Below are positions 29,341-38,492 of a stretch of 64,000 nt of DNA, piece after piece; the first letter of the stretch is position 1; each line of letters starts with the position of its first letter. A program made the position numbers and the translations under genes. The stretch comes from Planctomycetota bacterium. Lineage in GTDB: Bacteria > Planctomycetota > Phycisphaerae > UBA1845 > UTPLA1. Below the pieces are notes generated by a model. The model had not been told where the DNA came from and did no database searches. It saw only the letters and a program-made list of their open reading frames with translations. The DNA is taken from the NCBI GenBank assembly GCA_016712275.1, contig JADJRI010000014.1, positions 34,385-98,384 of the forward strand, given 5' to 3'.

Positions 29341-31086
29341 ATGCGGCTTTTGCTGATTGCATCCGGGCGGCGCGACTTTACGAAGATCTGGCATGTTCAG
29401 CAGACATCGCGCGCCGAAACTTTCTTGCCGCCGTATGACCTGGCATGCATCGCCGCCGCCATTCGATCGCTGGGGCATCAAGCAAGTGTTTTGGATCTGC
29501 GGCTTCACCGCGATCAGTTGTCGACCTATCTAGACATGCTGGACGAGTGGCGGCCGGATTGCGTCATTCTGAATCTCGCGACGGCATCCTGCGAATTTGA
29601 TTATATGCTGCTGGGGGCGACGCCCCGGCCGATCATGCGAGTCTGTTTTGGCACGCATGCGTTGCTGATGCGCGAGGAGGCGTTTGGTCGCGGCGTCGAT
29701 GCCATTCTTCATGGTGATCCGGAAGTTGCAATTGCCCATTGGATTCGGCGCGGCGGGAACTTGGATTCATGTGCGGGTGTGATAACGCGTGAACGAAATT
29801 CCACGCCCGCCTATGCGGATATGGCGGATGACCTGCCGACTGGCGCGGCGGCGATCGAGGGAATCAAGCGGTATCGCTCAGCGATGGGTGATGGGCGTTG
29901 GTGTGCGATGCCATTGCTTGCTTCTCGCGGGTCGCCGTCATGGCAGAGGAATGCACTTTGTGATGTTTTGTTTGGCGCATCGCTGCGGATGAGATCGATT
30001 GAGTCGATCCGGGCGGAGATCGATGCGTTGCAGGGCCGATTGAAAGTGGCGGCGGTTCAGTTTATGGATCCCGCGCTGAATTGCGATGCCGATCGCATTG
30101 TTGGTTTGGCGTCCATGTTGATTGAGCGGCCGACGGGGGTGCGATGGTTGTGCAATTTGTCGACGGCGGGATTGAGTGGAGCGGAACTGAGGTTGATGAA
30201 ACGGGCGGGATGTTGTCTGGCGTTTTTCGAGATGAAGGCTGCGGATTTGATTGACCAGAGCTGCGCGGAATTCGATGCAATGCAGGCGGCAGTTCGATAT
30301 GCCAGAGAAGCCGGCATTCGAACAGTGCTGACTATCGGGCTTGATGATTCGAATAGAGTCGATAAGCGAGCGGTGTTGTCGCGGCTGAAGATGATTTGCC
30401 CTAACGCTGCACGGATTTCGGTTGGTATTCCTTTGCCGTCGAAGAAACTATTCGATGACGCACTGTCGCGACAGGAAGAACGGTCTTTTTGGACACGGTT
30501 TGATTCGTTCGGCCATGGGTGGCCGTATCGTTGCTCACATGAGATGATGCGGATGGCCCGGCGAATTGAGCGAGCGTATCAGCTGGAGAATCCGTTGGGG
30601 CTCATGAGGTATGCATGTGCGGCGGGGGCACGGGTCGCGTTTCGAAGCGGCTGGTCTTATTTTGCGAGTGCCGTGAAGGGAGCCAGGTTTAGTCGCGTAC
30701 AAGAGTCCATCGCGCAAAGCAATCAGCGGCTTCAGGAATATGGAATCATGCAAGAGGCCGATTTGAAGGCGTCGAAGGGAACGGCGGTGCCGCAAGTTGA
30801 GCAGAGCGCGAGAGGTGGTTCGTGCGGGGAGAACTCGACGCGGCAAGCTGGTGAAGCTTCAGGTTCGAATCGATCGCAGGCAGCCGATCGCTTCGTGATT
30901 GTCGGCGCATCTGTTGTGTCGCGCGTTGGGCGATTAGGTCATGAATTGATAGGCCTGTTTGACCAGCAGCGGCATGTTGGTGTAGGTCTCTTTGCGAAGT
31001 GCGACTTTTCTGAGGAGATAAGACGGGCGGAGGAAGAATCGACGAAAAGCCTTCTTGTACATGCGAAGCACATTCTCCGCTTTTAG
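29341..31086 (+). CDS. degenerate radical SAM-like protein without cluster cysteines
   Basis: A B12-domain-like N-terminus (RAETFLPPYDLACIAAAIRS, then LGHQASVLDLRLH) leads to the place of the cluster motif, which reads LLASRGSPSWQRNALCD: the SRG turn remains but the CxxxCxxC is lost. A TIM-barrel-like remainder follows (AAVQFMDPALNCDADRIVGL, GIRTVLTIGLDDSNR). The last about 50 residues run antisense through the 3' end of the convergent gene (overlap 30934-31086), so the true end may be near 30930. It cannot bind a [4Fe-4S] cluster in the normal way. It may act as a partner subunit or be a decayed paralog. Confidence 0.6.
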   Translation: MRLLLIASGRRDFTKIWHVQQTSRAETFLPPYDLACIAAAIRSLGHQASVLDLRLHRDQLSTYLDMLDEWRPDCVILNLATASCEFDYMLLGATPRPIMRVCFGTHALLMREEAFGRGVDAILHGDPEVAIAHWIRRGGNLDSCAGVITRERNSTPAYADMADDLPTGAAAIEGIKRYRSAMGDGRWCAMPLLASRGSPSWQRNALCDVLFGASLRMRSIESIRAEIDALQGRLKVAAVQFMDPALNCDADRIVGLASMLIERPTGVRWLCNLSTAGLSGAELRLMKRAGCCLAFFEMKAADLIDQSCAEFDAMQAAVRYAREAGIRTVLTIGLDDSNRVDKRAVLSRLKMICPNAARISVGIPLPSKKLFDDALSRQEERSFWTRFDSFGHGWPYRCSHEMMRMARRIERAYQLENPLGLMRYACAAGARVAFRSGWSYFASAVKGARFSRVQESIAQSNQRLQEYGIMQEADLKASKGTAVPQVEQSARGGSCGENSTRQAGEASGSNRSQAADRFVIVGASVVSRVGRLGHELIGLFDQQRHVGVGLFAKCDFSEEIRRAEEESTKSLLVHAKHILRF

Positions 31087-32340
31087 CCGGCCCAATTCAT
31101 AATAGACGACATTTTCGTAGGGGCCGAAATAGTCAAAGTCCTTGACCAGCCAACGGCCTTCTTTTTCGATTCTGCTCCAGAGCGTGCCGAGGAAAGGTGT
31201 GGCAATGGTGAATTGGGCGCGATCGAGGGGCAGCGAGCATGCGAAGTCGATCGTGGCCTGCATTTCTTCCAAAGTTTCGTCCGCACTGCCAAATATGAAG
31301 AACGCGCCTGTTTGCAGCCCGGCGCGCTTTGATGCGGCAATTGCGTCGCGCACCTGCTGCATCGTGTTCTGCTTGAAGATAATGTCGTTTCGGATGCGGT
31401 CTGAGCCGGTTTCGGCGGCAAACCATGCATCGACCCAGCCTGCCTTTTTGCAGAGGCGCATGAAGCTCTCGGTGATGTTCTCCACGCGTGAAATGCCGTT
31501 GGGGATGGACCACCGAACCGGCATGTTCTTTTTAATCAGCAGCCGACAAATTTCCTCGGCGCGGCTGGTGATCAGGTTGAAGACATCATCCTGAAACTCG
31601 ATGAACTCGATTCCGTAGGTGCAATGCAACCATTCCATTTCCTCCACGACTCGGGCGGGCGACATGGCTCTGAATTTCTTACCAAAGGCTTGGTCGGCCG
31701 CGGACGTGCAAAACGTGCATTTGAAGGGGCACCCGCGCGAAGTCATCATCGACCCGCATTTGAGACCGCGCGCGTTGATCCATGTGGGTCTTGTCGGCGT
31801 AACGCGGTCGATAGGGAAGTAGTGGTAGGCTGGAAAGGGCAATGCATCGAGATCGGGTGGGAAAATGGCCTTGCCATTAGAAATGACCGTTCCCAACGCC
31901 GAGCGCCGGCAGAGGCCGGGCAGGGCATCACGCACCGCAGGGTTGTTCAAATTTTCGATCAGATCGCACACGAGTATTTCGCCCTCGCCGAGCGCGGCGT
32001 AATCGACATGGGGCGATGCGAAGCAATCCTCCGGCCGTGCTGTGGGGTGGGGCCCGCCGAGAATGATTTTGCAGTCGGCATTGTGCTGCGTTTTGATGAT
32101 TTCAGCCCAACGCTGCGATGCCTTTAGTGCGGCGGTAATTGTGTAGAAGCAGATCAATTCGGCATCGCGAATTTTGGGAATGAGCTGCGTGTCCGCCTCC
32201 AAATTGCAATCGTGCACGGCCACCGAATGTCCGCGTTTCTCGAGGGCGGCGGCCATGTAGGCCAAACCGAGATTGACGGAATGCGCCGTGTCAAACTGAA
32301 TTCTGTTGGGTTTTGGATAGATCAGAACGACGCGGGCCAT
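30934..32340 (-). CDS. B12-binding domain radical SAM protein
   Basis: Residues 1-about 140 are a cobalamin-binding domain (VVLIYPKPNRIQFDTAHSVN, LGLAYMAAALEKRGHSVAVH, CKIILGGPHPTARPEDC). The radical SAM core has the canonical TSRGCPFKCTFCTSAADQ, then EFIEFQDDVFNLI, WFAAETGSDRIRND and a QTGAFFIFGSADETLEEMQA strand. The C-terminal helical region is about 100 residues. ATG 32340 has a GAGG site and starts 7 bases after the methyltransferase stop; the longer start at 32370 would overlap it. Family members include methyltransferases and ring-forming enzymes of lipid or secondary metabolism. Confidence 0.85.
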   Translation of the reverse strand: MARVVLIYPKPNRIQFDTAHSVNLGLAYMAAALEKRGHSVAVHDCNLEADTQLIPKIRDAELICFYTITAALKASQRWAEIIKTQHNADCKIILGGPHPTARPEDCFASPHVDYAALGEGEILVCDLIENLNNPAVRDALPGLCRRSALGTVISNGKAIFPPDLDALPFPAYHYFPIDRVTPTRPTWINARGLKCGSMMTSRGCPFKCTFCTSAADQAFGKKFRAMSPARVVEEMEWLHCTYGIEFIEFQDDVFNLITSRAEEICRLLIKKNMPVRWSIPNGISRVENITESFMRLCKKAGWVDAWFAAETGSDRIRNDIIFKQNTMQQVRDAIAASKRAGLQTGAFFIFGSADETLEEMQATIDFACSLPLDRAQFTIATPFLGTLWSRIEKEGRWLVKDFDYFGPYENVVYYELGRLKAENVLRMYKKAFRRFFLRPSYLLRKVALRKETYTNMPLLVKQAYQFMT

Positions 32341-32347
32341 GAGCACC

Positions 32348-33109
32348 TCATCTCGGGGGTTTGACGGCAATCATACGAAGCAGCGGCGCCCAGCCTTTGG
32401 GGAACATGCGGTTTGAAAAAAGGCGATTCGTCAGCGGCGTTAGACCGAACCAATGAAAGCACGCGGTAGTGTCGAGATTCGCCCGTTTGAAATCGTCAAA
32501 GGTTTGCGACGAATCGACGCCGGATTCGCGGCACTCGGCCAGATCATAGGTCTTGCGATCGAGCCGGCTCTGGCCATCCATGTAGTGACGGTCGGCACCG
32601 CGCAGTCGTCGATACAGGGAAAGCGGTCCGCGAAATCGACGGCAGAATTTCAATTCGATGTCGTGGTCGGACCAGAACACGCCGCCCGGTCGCAGAACGC
32701 GGGCGACTTCCCTAGCCAGCCGCTCGCTGTCGACCAGATGGTGCAAAACGGCGAAACACGTAATCACATCCATGGATTCGTCGCGAAACGGTAAATGATC
32801 GACATCCGCGGCGATGCGGTGTGCGCCGTTGACTCGAATGGATGCCAGCATGGACGGCGAGAGATCCAAGGCAATGCAATTCTCGAACAAATCGCCGGCA
32901 GCTCGAATGACGACGCCACTGCCTGTTCCCAAATCCAGCAGGTCGCCATTGCCGTGGCGATGCGAGAGTTGCGTTAGCGTTTTGCGAATCCAGCGGAAAA
33001 GCGATTCATCGCGCCGTCCATCGATGTTTTCGTAGCGACTGCCGATCGCGTCATAAAGACGCCGGTTGGCCGTTCGAACATCTTTTTTGAGTAACGCGGC
33101 GGCCGTCAT
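32348..33109 (-). CDS. class I SAM-dependent methyltransferase
   Basis: A 253-residue protein with DLLDLGTGSGVVIRAAGDLF (motif I), CIALDLSPSMLASIR, RIAADVDHLPFRDESMDVIT and LHHLVDSERLAREVARVLRP, the standard Methyltransf_11 order. The C-terminal part (FCRRFRGPLSLYRRLRGADR) is specific to this protein. It sits between an epimerase (1-base overlap) and a radical SAM gene (7-base gap), so all three are one transcript. The methyl acceptor is unknown; a glycolipid or polyketide-like product would fit its neighbours. Confidence 0.88.
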   Translation of the reverse strand: MTAAALLKKDVRTANRRLYDAIGSRYENIDGRRDESLFRWIRKTLTQLSHRHGNGDLLDLGTGSGVVIRAAGDLFENCIALDLSPSMLASIRVNGAHRIAADVDHLPFRDESMDVITCFAVLHHLVDSERLAREVARVLRPGGVFWSDHDIELKFCRRFRGPLSLYRRLRGADRHYMDGQSRLDRKTYDLAECRESGVDSSQTFDDFKRANLDTTACFHWFGLTPLTNRLFSNRMFPKGWAPLLRMIAVKPPR

Positions 33110-34119
33110 TACGCTGCTGCCCCTTTGACATCGCTGATGAGACCTTCATTCAGGTAATAACGCCACGCCTCCTTGACGGAATCGGTGAAGCTCTTTTGAG
33201 ACTTCCAACCCAGTTCGGTAGCCGCGCGAGCCGAAGCGTAGAATTTGTATGCAAAGGTGTCCGCAATGATCTGTGGCGTGAGGATGTTGCTTCGAGTCAG
33301 ACATTGAATCAACCACGCAGCTCCCATCATCGGGAGTTGTGCGGCGGAAACCAACGGCACGCACCAGGGTCGTCGCCCGATTGATGTACAGATGCTGGAG
33401 ATGATTTCAGCAAAGGTCAGATTGGTTCCGCCCAGAATATACCGTCGTCCGCTTTGTCCGCGTTCGGCGGCCAGGATGATCCCCTGAACGACGTCATCGA
33501 TGGAGACCACGTTGGAGCCGCCGGGCGGAACTGGAATGAATCGAGCATTGGAAACCTGTCTGATGAGCGTGCCGGAATTGAGTGAATGATCTCCCGCACC
33601 ATAGACCGTGGTCGGACACACGATGACGACATGCTGGCCGCGGCCGGCGGCGGAGAATGCATGCTGTTCCGCGATCTGTTTGCTTGCCAGATAGGGGTTT
33701 CGCGCCGCCCATCGGGTCTGGAACGGCTCATCCTCGTCGAGGATGACATCCGGGGCGTGCGACATGCCCACCGTACAGGCGCTGCTGACAACGATCACTC
33801 GGGGAACTCGAGCGATTCGGGCGGCTTCTAGCACACGTTCGGTGCCATCACCATTGATTCGCATTAACTCGGTTCGACGGGCCGTATCGAACGAGATGAG
33901 GGCGGCAAGATGAAATACGACATCGCAGCCCTGCATTTGCGACGCGAGCGTGGCTGCCGGGGCGCCAATGTCACCGGAAACGAGCTTTTTGGTTGTATTT
34001 GACGGGTTGGAAGGTACGACCTGGCGCGTCAGCCCTGTGCAGACATGCCCACCCTCCGTAAGCCGATCGACCAGTTTTCGACCTATAAATCCACTGCTTC
34101 CGGTGACAAATGCGTGCAT
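33109..34119 (-). CDS. NAD(P)-dependent sugar epimerase/reductase (HpnA-like)
   Basis: The Rossmann start MHAFVTGSSGFIGRKLVDRL has the GxxGxxG fingerprint. It is followed by CDVVFHLAALISFDTARRTE, IVVSSACTVGMS, the active-site YLASKQIAEQHA (YxxxK) and TTVYGAGDHS. It resembles the dihydroflavonol-reductase and HpnA-type extended SDR proteins found in hopanoid and sugar-lipid loci. ATG 34119 fits the family start; the frame is open to 34170. It is divergent from the LacI-type regulator, which may control it. Confidence 0.87.
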   Translation of the reverse strand: MHAFVTGSSGFIGRKLVDRLTEGGHVCTGLTRQVVPSNPSNTTKKLVSGDIGAPAATLASQMQGCDVVFHLAALISFDTARRTELMRINGDGTERVLEAARIARVPRVIVVSSACTVGMSHAPDVILDEDEPFQTRWAARNPYLASKQIAEQHAFSAAGRGQHVVIVCPTTVYGAGDHSLNSGTLIRQVSNARFIPVPPGGSNVVSIDDVVQGIILAAERGQSGRRYILGGTNLTFAEIISSICTSIGRRPWCVPLVSAAQLPMMGAAWLIQCLTRSNILTPQIIADTFAYKFYASARAATELGWKSQKSFTDSVKEAWRYYLNEGLISDVKGAAA

Positions 34120-34319
34120 TTTCAACTCGTTTCCAGCAAATAACATCGAGGGAATAGACGCACCCAACAAGCTGGCATCTAATCCGTTATCGACCTTGCA
34201 AAGAATGGGGAATTAGCCGGGATTCGGCGTGGTCGTGTCCGGACACAAGCGATGCAAGTGCGCGGATTTTGCCGTATAGACATGCGTGTTTTGCCTATCG
34301 GCCACAGGGTGCGATTGCT

Positions 34320-34347
34320 TTGACACTCGGAGTGTTTTCGTTAAACT
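34320..34347 (+). promoter_or_regulatory. promoter of the LacI-type regulator with embedded palindrome
   Basis: TTGACA (34320-34325), a 16-base spacer and TAAACT (34342-34347). The spacer edge carries ACACTC-G-GAGTGT (34323-34335), a symmetric site of the kind LacI proteins bind. This suggests autorepression. Confidence 0.45.
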
Positions 34348-34428
34348 ACAAGTAGTTGGATTTTGGAGTGGTGGACACCCTGTCACACACCGCGGACCTT
34401 CGGGTGCGGTCGGCGAGGCCGGCATCAC

Positions 34429-35475
34429 ATGAAGAAACGCAATGTCACTTTGAAGGACGTCGCCGAGCGCGCAGGCGTATCAGCCATGACCGTTTCGCGC
34501 GCCCTTTCGGGCAACACGCGGTTGGTCACCGTCGATACGGCTGAGCGATGTCAGAATGCAGCGCGAGAGCTGGGCTATGTTCCCAATCTGATGGCCCGCA
34601 GTCTTCGCGGCCAGCAGCTTCGCACCATCGTCATGTTCGCGGAGTTTATTTCGAGCCACCATTACCTTGCCGAGCTTGTCGATCTCACCTCACGCACGAT
34701 TGAAGAACGCGGCTATGGCGTCATTTGCTGTCAATCGCTGGCCGGCTTTCATCAATGTCTCCGGCAATTTCATCTGGGTGGGGCGGTCGTCATTGCCCCT
34801 CCGGAAACTTTCTATCACGACCCCTTTGGCGAAGAACTCATCGGACCGGTATCGCCGCCTTCGACGGTCCTATTGCACAGCGCGTTTCAGCAATCGGATT
34901 TCTGCGAAGTCAGCCCGGATATCGAAGGATTTTGCTATCAGGCCGCGAAGTATCTTCTCGGTCTTGGACATCGTCACCTCGGCTACATCGGCGGTCCGGA
35001 ATCCGCGGAAGAGCCCAATTGGTTCGCGGTTCGTGAAGTGGGGTTCATGCGAGCGCTTCGGGAGTGCGGGCTGGGAACCGATTGCCTCGTTCGTCAGGCA
35101 TGCGGCAATCCGGACAATGGGCCGGTGGCCATCAAGCAACTGCTGACGCGCGCGCCCCGAACGACGGGCGTATTCTGCATCAGCGACGAAATCGCCATTG
35201 CGGTCATGGCGGGCGCTCGGGCGGAAGGCCTGCGCGTTCCGGACGACTTGTCCGTCATCGGCTCGAACGACATTCATCTGTCCAAGTATGTGGTGCCGAG
35301 CTTGACAACCGTTTCCATCGAAGTGAAGCCGATGGTCGATCGGGCGATTAACCTTCTTCTTGAAAACGGCGATTCCGCGCCGGACGCGAAGCCGATGTGC
35401 ATTCGGATTCCGTGTCGACTGATTGTCCGCGAATCTACAGGTGTACCGGGCGGTCGCAAGCGAAAGGCACAATAG
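34429..35475 (+). CDS. LacI family transcriptional regulator
   Basis: The N-terminal helix-turn-helix VTLKDVAERAGVSAMTVSRA with LGYVPNLMARSLRG as hinge is followed by a periplasmic-binding-like ligand domain (VMFAEFISSHHYLAELVDLT, HLGYIGGPESAEEPN, FCISDEIAIAVMAG, GLRVPDDLSVIGSNDIHLSK). It is full length at 348 residues. ATG 34429 is chosen because MKKRNVTLKDV is the usual start; the open frame extends to 34363. The effector is probably a sugar. It is divergent from the epimerase-methyltransferase-radical SAM operon. Confidence 0.92.
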   Translation: MKKRNVTLKDVAERAGVSAMTVSRALSGNTRLVTVDTAERCQNAARELGYVPNLMARSLRGQQLRTIVMFAEFISSHHYLAELVDLTSRTIEERGYGVICCQSLAGFHQCLRQFHLGGAVVIAPPETFYHDPFGEELIGPVSPPSTVLLHSAFQQSDFCEVSPDIEGFCYQAAKYLLGLGHRHLGYIGGPESAEEPNWFAVREVGFMRALRECGLGTDCLVRQACGNPDNGPVAIKQLLTRAPRTTGVFCISDEIAIAVMAGARAEGLRVPDDLSVIGSNDIHLSKYVVPSLTTVSIEVKPMVDRAINLLLENGDSAPDAKPMCIRIPCRLIVRESTGVPGGRKRKAQ

Positions 35476-35500
35476 GCTCGACGGTCGATTTCCGCATTTC

Positions 35501-36652
35501 TCACACCGAAACAGCGCGCGACGACAAAGCCTGGCCGATGGCGATACTCACCACGTCAAACACCAACTGAACTTGGGCGTTGCGGCCAATTTGATATTCA
35601 GCCGTATTGACCGCGCGCACGGCCGTTCGAAGCGAAGTCGATGTCGCGTTTCTCGCGAGTTGTTTGATCGCGGGCGAATTGTCAAGCGAGGCCGGCGACA
35701 CACCCGCCAAGGTGCGCTGCACATCCCGCAGAATTGTTCCAACGACGGCCAGGACGATGAACTGGCCCAGGCGGCTGGTATTCAAATCGGCTCCGTCTTC
35801 ATCGTCGGGCTCATCCTTGCCACGACTCTTGATCTTGGCGGCGAGTTTTTTGGCGTTATCGAGAAGCACGCTGGCGAGCGATAAGGGATCGTCGCTTGCC
35901 CGAGCGACGCCCTGAAGCGTGGGTTCGAGCAGGTCGTAAACGCCCAATTCAAAGAACTGAATCGCCTTTCCGGCGCTGCCCTGTGACAGCTCGGAAAGGA
36001 ACCTGGCCTGCACCGTGTCGGCGCTGTGGCGTTGGATCAGCAGGTTGGCCACAAATTCCGTGGGAAGATAGCGAAACGAAACCTGATGGCAACGGGAGCG
36101 GGTCGTGTCGAGCAGAAGATCGCCGGAGGCCGACAGAAGAATGATGTAGCTTTTTTCGGGCGGCTCCTCCAGTGTCTTGAGCATGGCATTTTGCGAACTG
36201 GCATTGAGCTTGTCGCCCTCGGCAATGACAAACACCTTCGCCCGATCCCGGCTGGGCCGCAGGCCGGCCTTTTCGATGAAAAAGTGGCGAATGACATCGA
36301 TACCCAGTTCGGTCGCCTTTCTTTTCTGCACATCACGATCCGGATGCACTTTGTTCAGCGTGCGATAAATTCGATGATAGTCCGGGTGATTTCCCGCCCG
36401 CATGAGGTCACAATCGACGCACGTGCCGCAGGCCTCATTCCAATGCCGAACGTTTGTCGTAACGCTTTTGGGCGGCGGGGTCTGTGAAGGCGATGAACAC
36501 AGCAGGAGTGAGGCCAGCCGCACCGCGGTCATTTCCTTGCCGATTCCCTCGGGGCCGGAGAAGAGGTAGGCATGGGGCATTCGCCCCGCCGTGATGGCGC
36601 GCTGCAGGCGATCAAGGGCGGCATCCTGGTGCAAGACATCAGAGAGTCGCAT
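35501..36652 (-). CDS. holB: DNA polymerase III delta' subunit
   Basis: MRLSDVLHQDAALDRLQRAI leads to the Walker A-like HAYLFSGPEGIGKEM, a zinc module ACGTCVDCDLMRAGNHPD, AKVFVIAEGDKLNASSQNAM with LKTLEEPP, and the sensor stretch LDTTRSRCHQVSFRYLP. It is part of the clamp-loader complex that places the beta clamp on DNA. The C-terminal part is longer than in E. coli and ends VFDVVSIAIGQALSSRAVSV. ATG 36652 overlaps tmk by 14 bases, the classic tmk-holB order. Confidence 0.9.
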   Translation of the reverse strand: MRLSDVLHQDAALDRLQRAITAGRMPHAYLFSGPEGIGKEMTAVRLASLLLCSSPSQTPPPKSVTTNVRHWNEACGTCVDCDLMRAGNHPDYHRIYRTLNKVHPDRDVQKRKATELGIDVIRHFFIEKAGLRPSRDRAKVFVIAEGDKLNASSQNAMLKTLEEPPEKSYIILLSASGDLLLDTTRSRCHQVSFRYLPTEFVANLLIQRHSADTVQARFLSELSQGSAGKAIQFFELGVYDLLEPTLQGVARASDDPLSLASVLLDNAKKLAAKIKSRGKDEPDDEDGADLNTSRLGQFIVLAVVGTILRDVQRTLAGVSPASLDNSPAIKQLARNATSTSLRTAVRAVNTAEYQIGRNAQVQLVFDVVSIAIGQALSSRAVSV

Positions 36653-37343
36653 GGTCCACCGCATCCAGAATACGGGCATGAACTTCTTCGACGGATCCGT
36701 CGCCGCTCACGACGACGACGGGCGCGGGATAGACGCCTGCCAGTTCGAGAAACAACTCGCGCACGCGCTCGTGGAATTCCTTCGGCCGTGATTCCATCGC
36801 ATCCGTGTGTACATCGTGAAACAGCATGGTCTGGCCCTTGCCACCGACACCCTTGCGCTGGGCCGGGGACTTGCGATTCGTACGCTTAAAGGCTTCGTCG
36901 GGCTCCATGTCGAGAATGATGGTCAGATGGGGCCAGACATCGCCGATGGCAAAGCGTGCCAGTTCGACGGTGCGCTTGGGGTCGTAGCCGGCGGCGCCCT
37001 GATAGGCGCAGGTCGCGGACACATAGCGATCGCCCAGTACCGCCGTGCCCACGGAGAGTGCCGGCGTAATGACATCCCAGACCAATTGCGCGCGGGAGGC
37101 CATGAAGAGAAACGTCTCGCAGTTCACATCCATTTCGGAGAGATCGAAATCGAGGAGGACGTGGCGGATGCGATCGCCGATCGGTGTGCCGCCGGGATCG
37201 CGCGTGCGGATGTACTCGATGCTGCACGAATCGAACCCCGCCTGAAGCCGCTCGATTTGCGCGCCCTTGCCGGCACCGTCGATGCCGTCGAGCACGAGGA
37301 ATTTTCCCCGCAGTTTTTCATAAATCCGCTTCGTCGACACCAT
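36639..37343 (-). CDS. tmk: thymidylate kinase
   Basis: GKFLVLDGIDGAGKGAQIER is the P-loop, with Gly-Ala-Gly-Lys-Gly. It is followed by TRDPGGTPIGDRIRHVLLDF, LGDRYVSATCAYQGAAGYDP (the DRY motif and base-binding segment), and the LID-like KRTNRKSPAQRKGVGG. It phosphorylates dTMP to dTDP for DNA synthesis. Length of 234 residues is normal. It is in one operon with lipA upstream (38-base gap) and holB downstream. Confidence 0.92.
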   Translation of the reverse strand: MVSTKRIYEKLRGKFLVLDGIDGAGKGAQIERLQAGFDSCSIEYIRTRDPGGTPIGDRIRHVLLDFDLSEMDVNCETFLFMASRAQLVWDVITPALSVGTAVLGDRYVSATCAYQGAAGYDPKRTVELARFAIGDVWPHLTIILDMEPDEAFKRTNRKSPAQRKGVGGKGQTMLFHDVHTDAMESRPKEFHERVRELFLELAGVYPAPVVVVSGDGSVEEVHARILDAVDHATL

Positions 37344-37381
37344 CAGCCCTTTCGGCTTTGTGTTGTGAATTCTTACGTCAA

Positions 37382-38285
37382 TCAGGACCGCCGCAGCCGA
37401 TCGATCGCCTCGTAGACGTCGGCGGCATTGTAGCTCGATCGAACAAACGGTCCAGATGCAACCGCCAGAAAACCCATTGCCCGGGCCTCAGCTGCGATCT
37501 CGTCGAACTCAGCGGGAGGATAATAGCGAACCACTGGCGCATGTTTGTCGGATGGACGGAGATATTGCCCGACGGTGAGGATGTCCACATTCGCCTCACG
37601 CAGGTCGAGCATGGTTTGATGCAGTTCCTCGCGCGATTCGCCAAGACCCACCATTAATCCGCTCTTGGTAAAAACGCGAGGCAACATTTTTTCACTTTGC
37701 GAAGCACATCCAGTGTACGGTGATATCGCGCGGCCGGCCGAATCGCGGGCGAGAGCCGCGCGACCGTTTCCTGATTGTGATTGTAAATATCCGGCGCGGC
37801 ATCGCAGACGGTGCTGAGGCAATCGTCGCGCGCGTGAAAATCAGCCGGGAGAATTTCGATCACACATTCCGGCGATCGATCCCGAATGGCGCGGATGCAT
37901 GCTGCAAAGTGGCCGGCGCCTTCGTCGGGCAGGTCGTCGCGGGCGACGGAGGTGATGACGACATGCTTGAGACCCAGCTCCGCGACGGCCGTTGCGAGGC
38001 GATCGGGCTCGTCGGCTTCGGGCGGATTTGGTTTTGCGGTGATCACAGCGCAGAAGTGGCAACGGCGCGTACACAAATCACCAAGCACCATGAAGGTGGC
38101 ATGCTTGTGCGACCAGCACTCCGAAAGGTTCGGACAATGGGCCTCTTCGCAGACAGTCGCGACGCGGCTTTTTGCCACGATCGCGCGTTTGTAGCAAGAC
38201 ATCGCCGGTTGGCAACGGCCTTTTCAGCCAGGGGAGGCAATCGCCGGCCGGCCGGCTGAGGAGGTTCGAGGATGTTCAGTTGCAT
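37382..38285 (-). CDS. lipA: lipoyl synthase, three frameshifts
   Basis: The diagnostic Cys sets are present: CEEAHCPNLSECW for the auxiliary cluster and CTRRCHFC for the radical SAM cluster. They are followed by HVVITSVARDDLPDEGAGHF and ILPADFHARDDCL. The end reads TKSGLMVGLGESREELHQTM, YLRPSDKHAPVVRYYPPAEF and GPFVRSSYNAADVYE. Three shifts are needed: in the G4 run near 38227-38230, near 38195, and in the T6 run at 37687-37692, where an added T restores KVKKMLPRVF. LipA inserts two sulfurs into octanoyl groups to make lipoate. ATG 38285 is the start of MQLNILEPPQPAG. Confidence 0.88.
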
Positions 38286-38492
38286 GAGGCTTTTTCCAGG
38301 CGGATCATGTCGGGCTTTTGACGGTTGAATGCCCACGGCCATTCCGGATGGCCGATGGTTAAGCTCTCTTTTGATTCTTGATTCAAGTCATCATCGCGGG
38401 TTGATTATAGTCGGCTTTCTTTGCCATCGCGAATGCCGTAACCTATCATATGGTAACGGTTTGTCGTGACTCCAGCCGACGGGAGCACTCTA

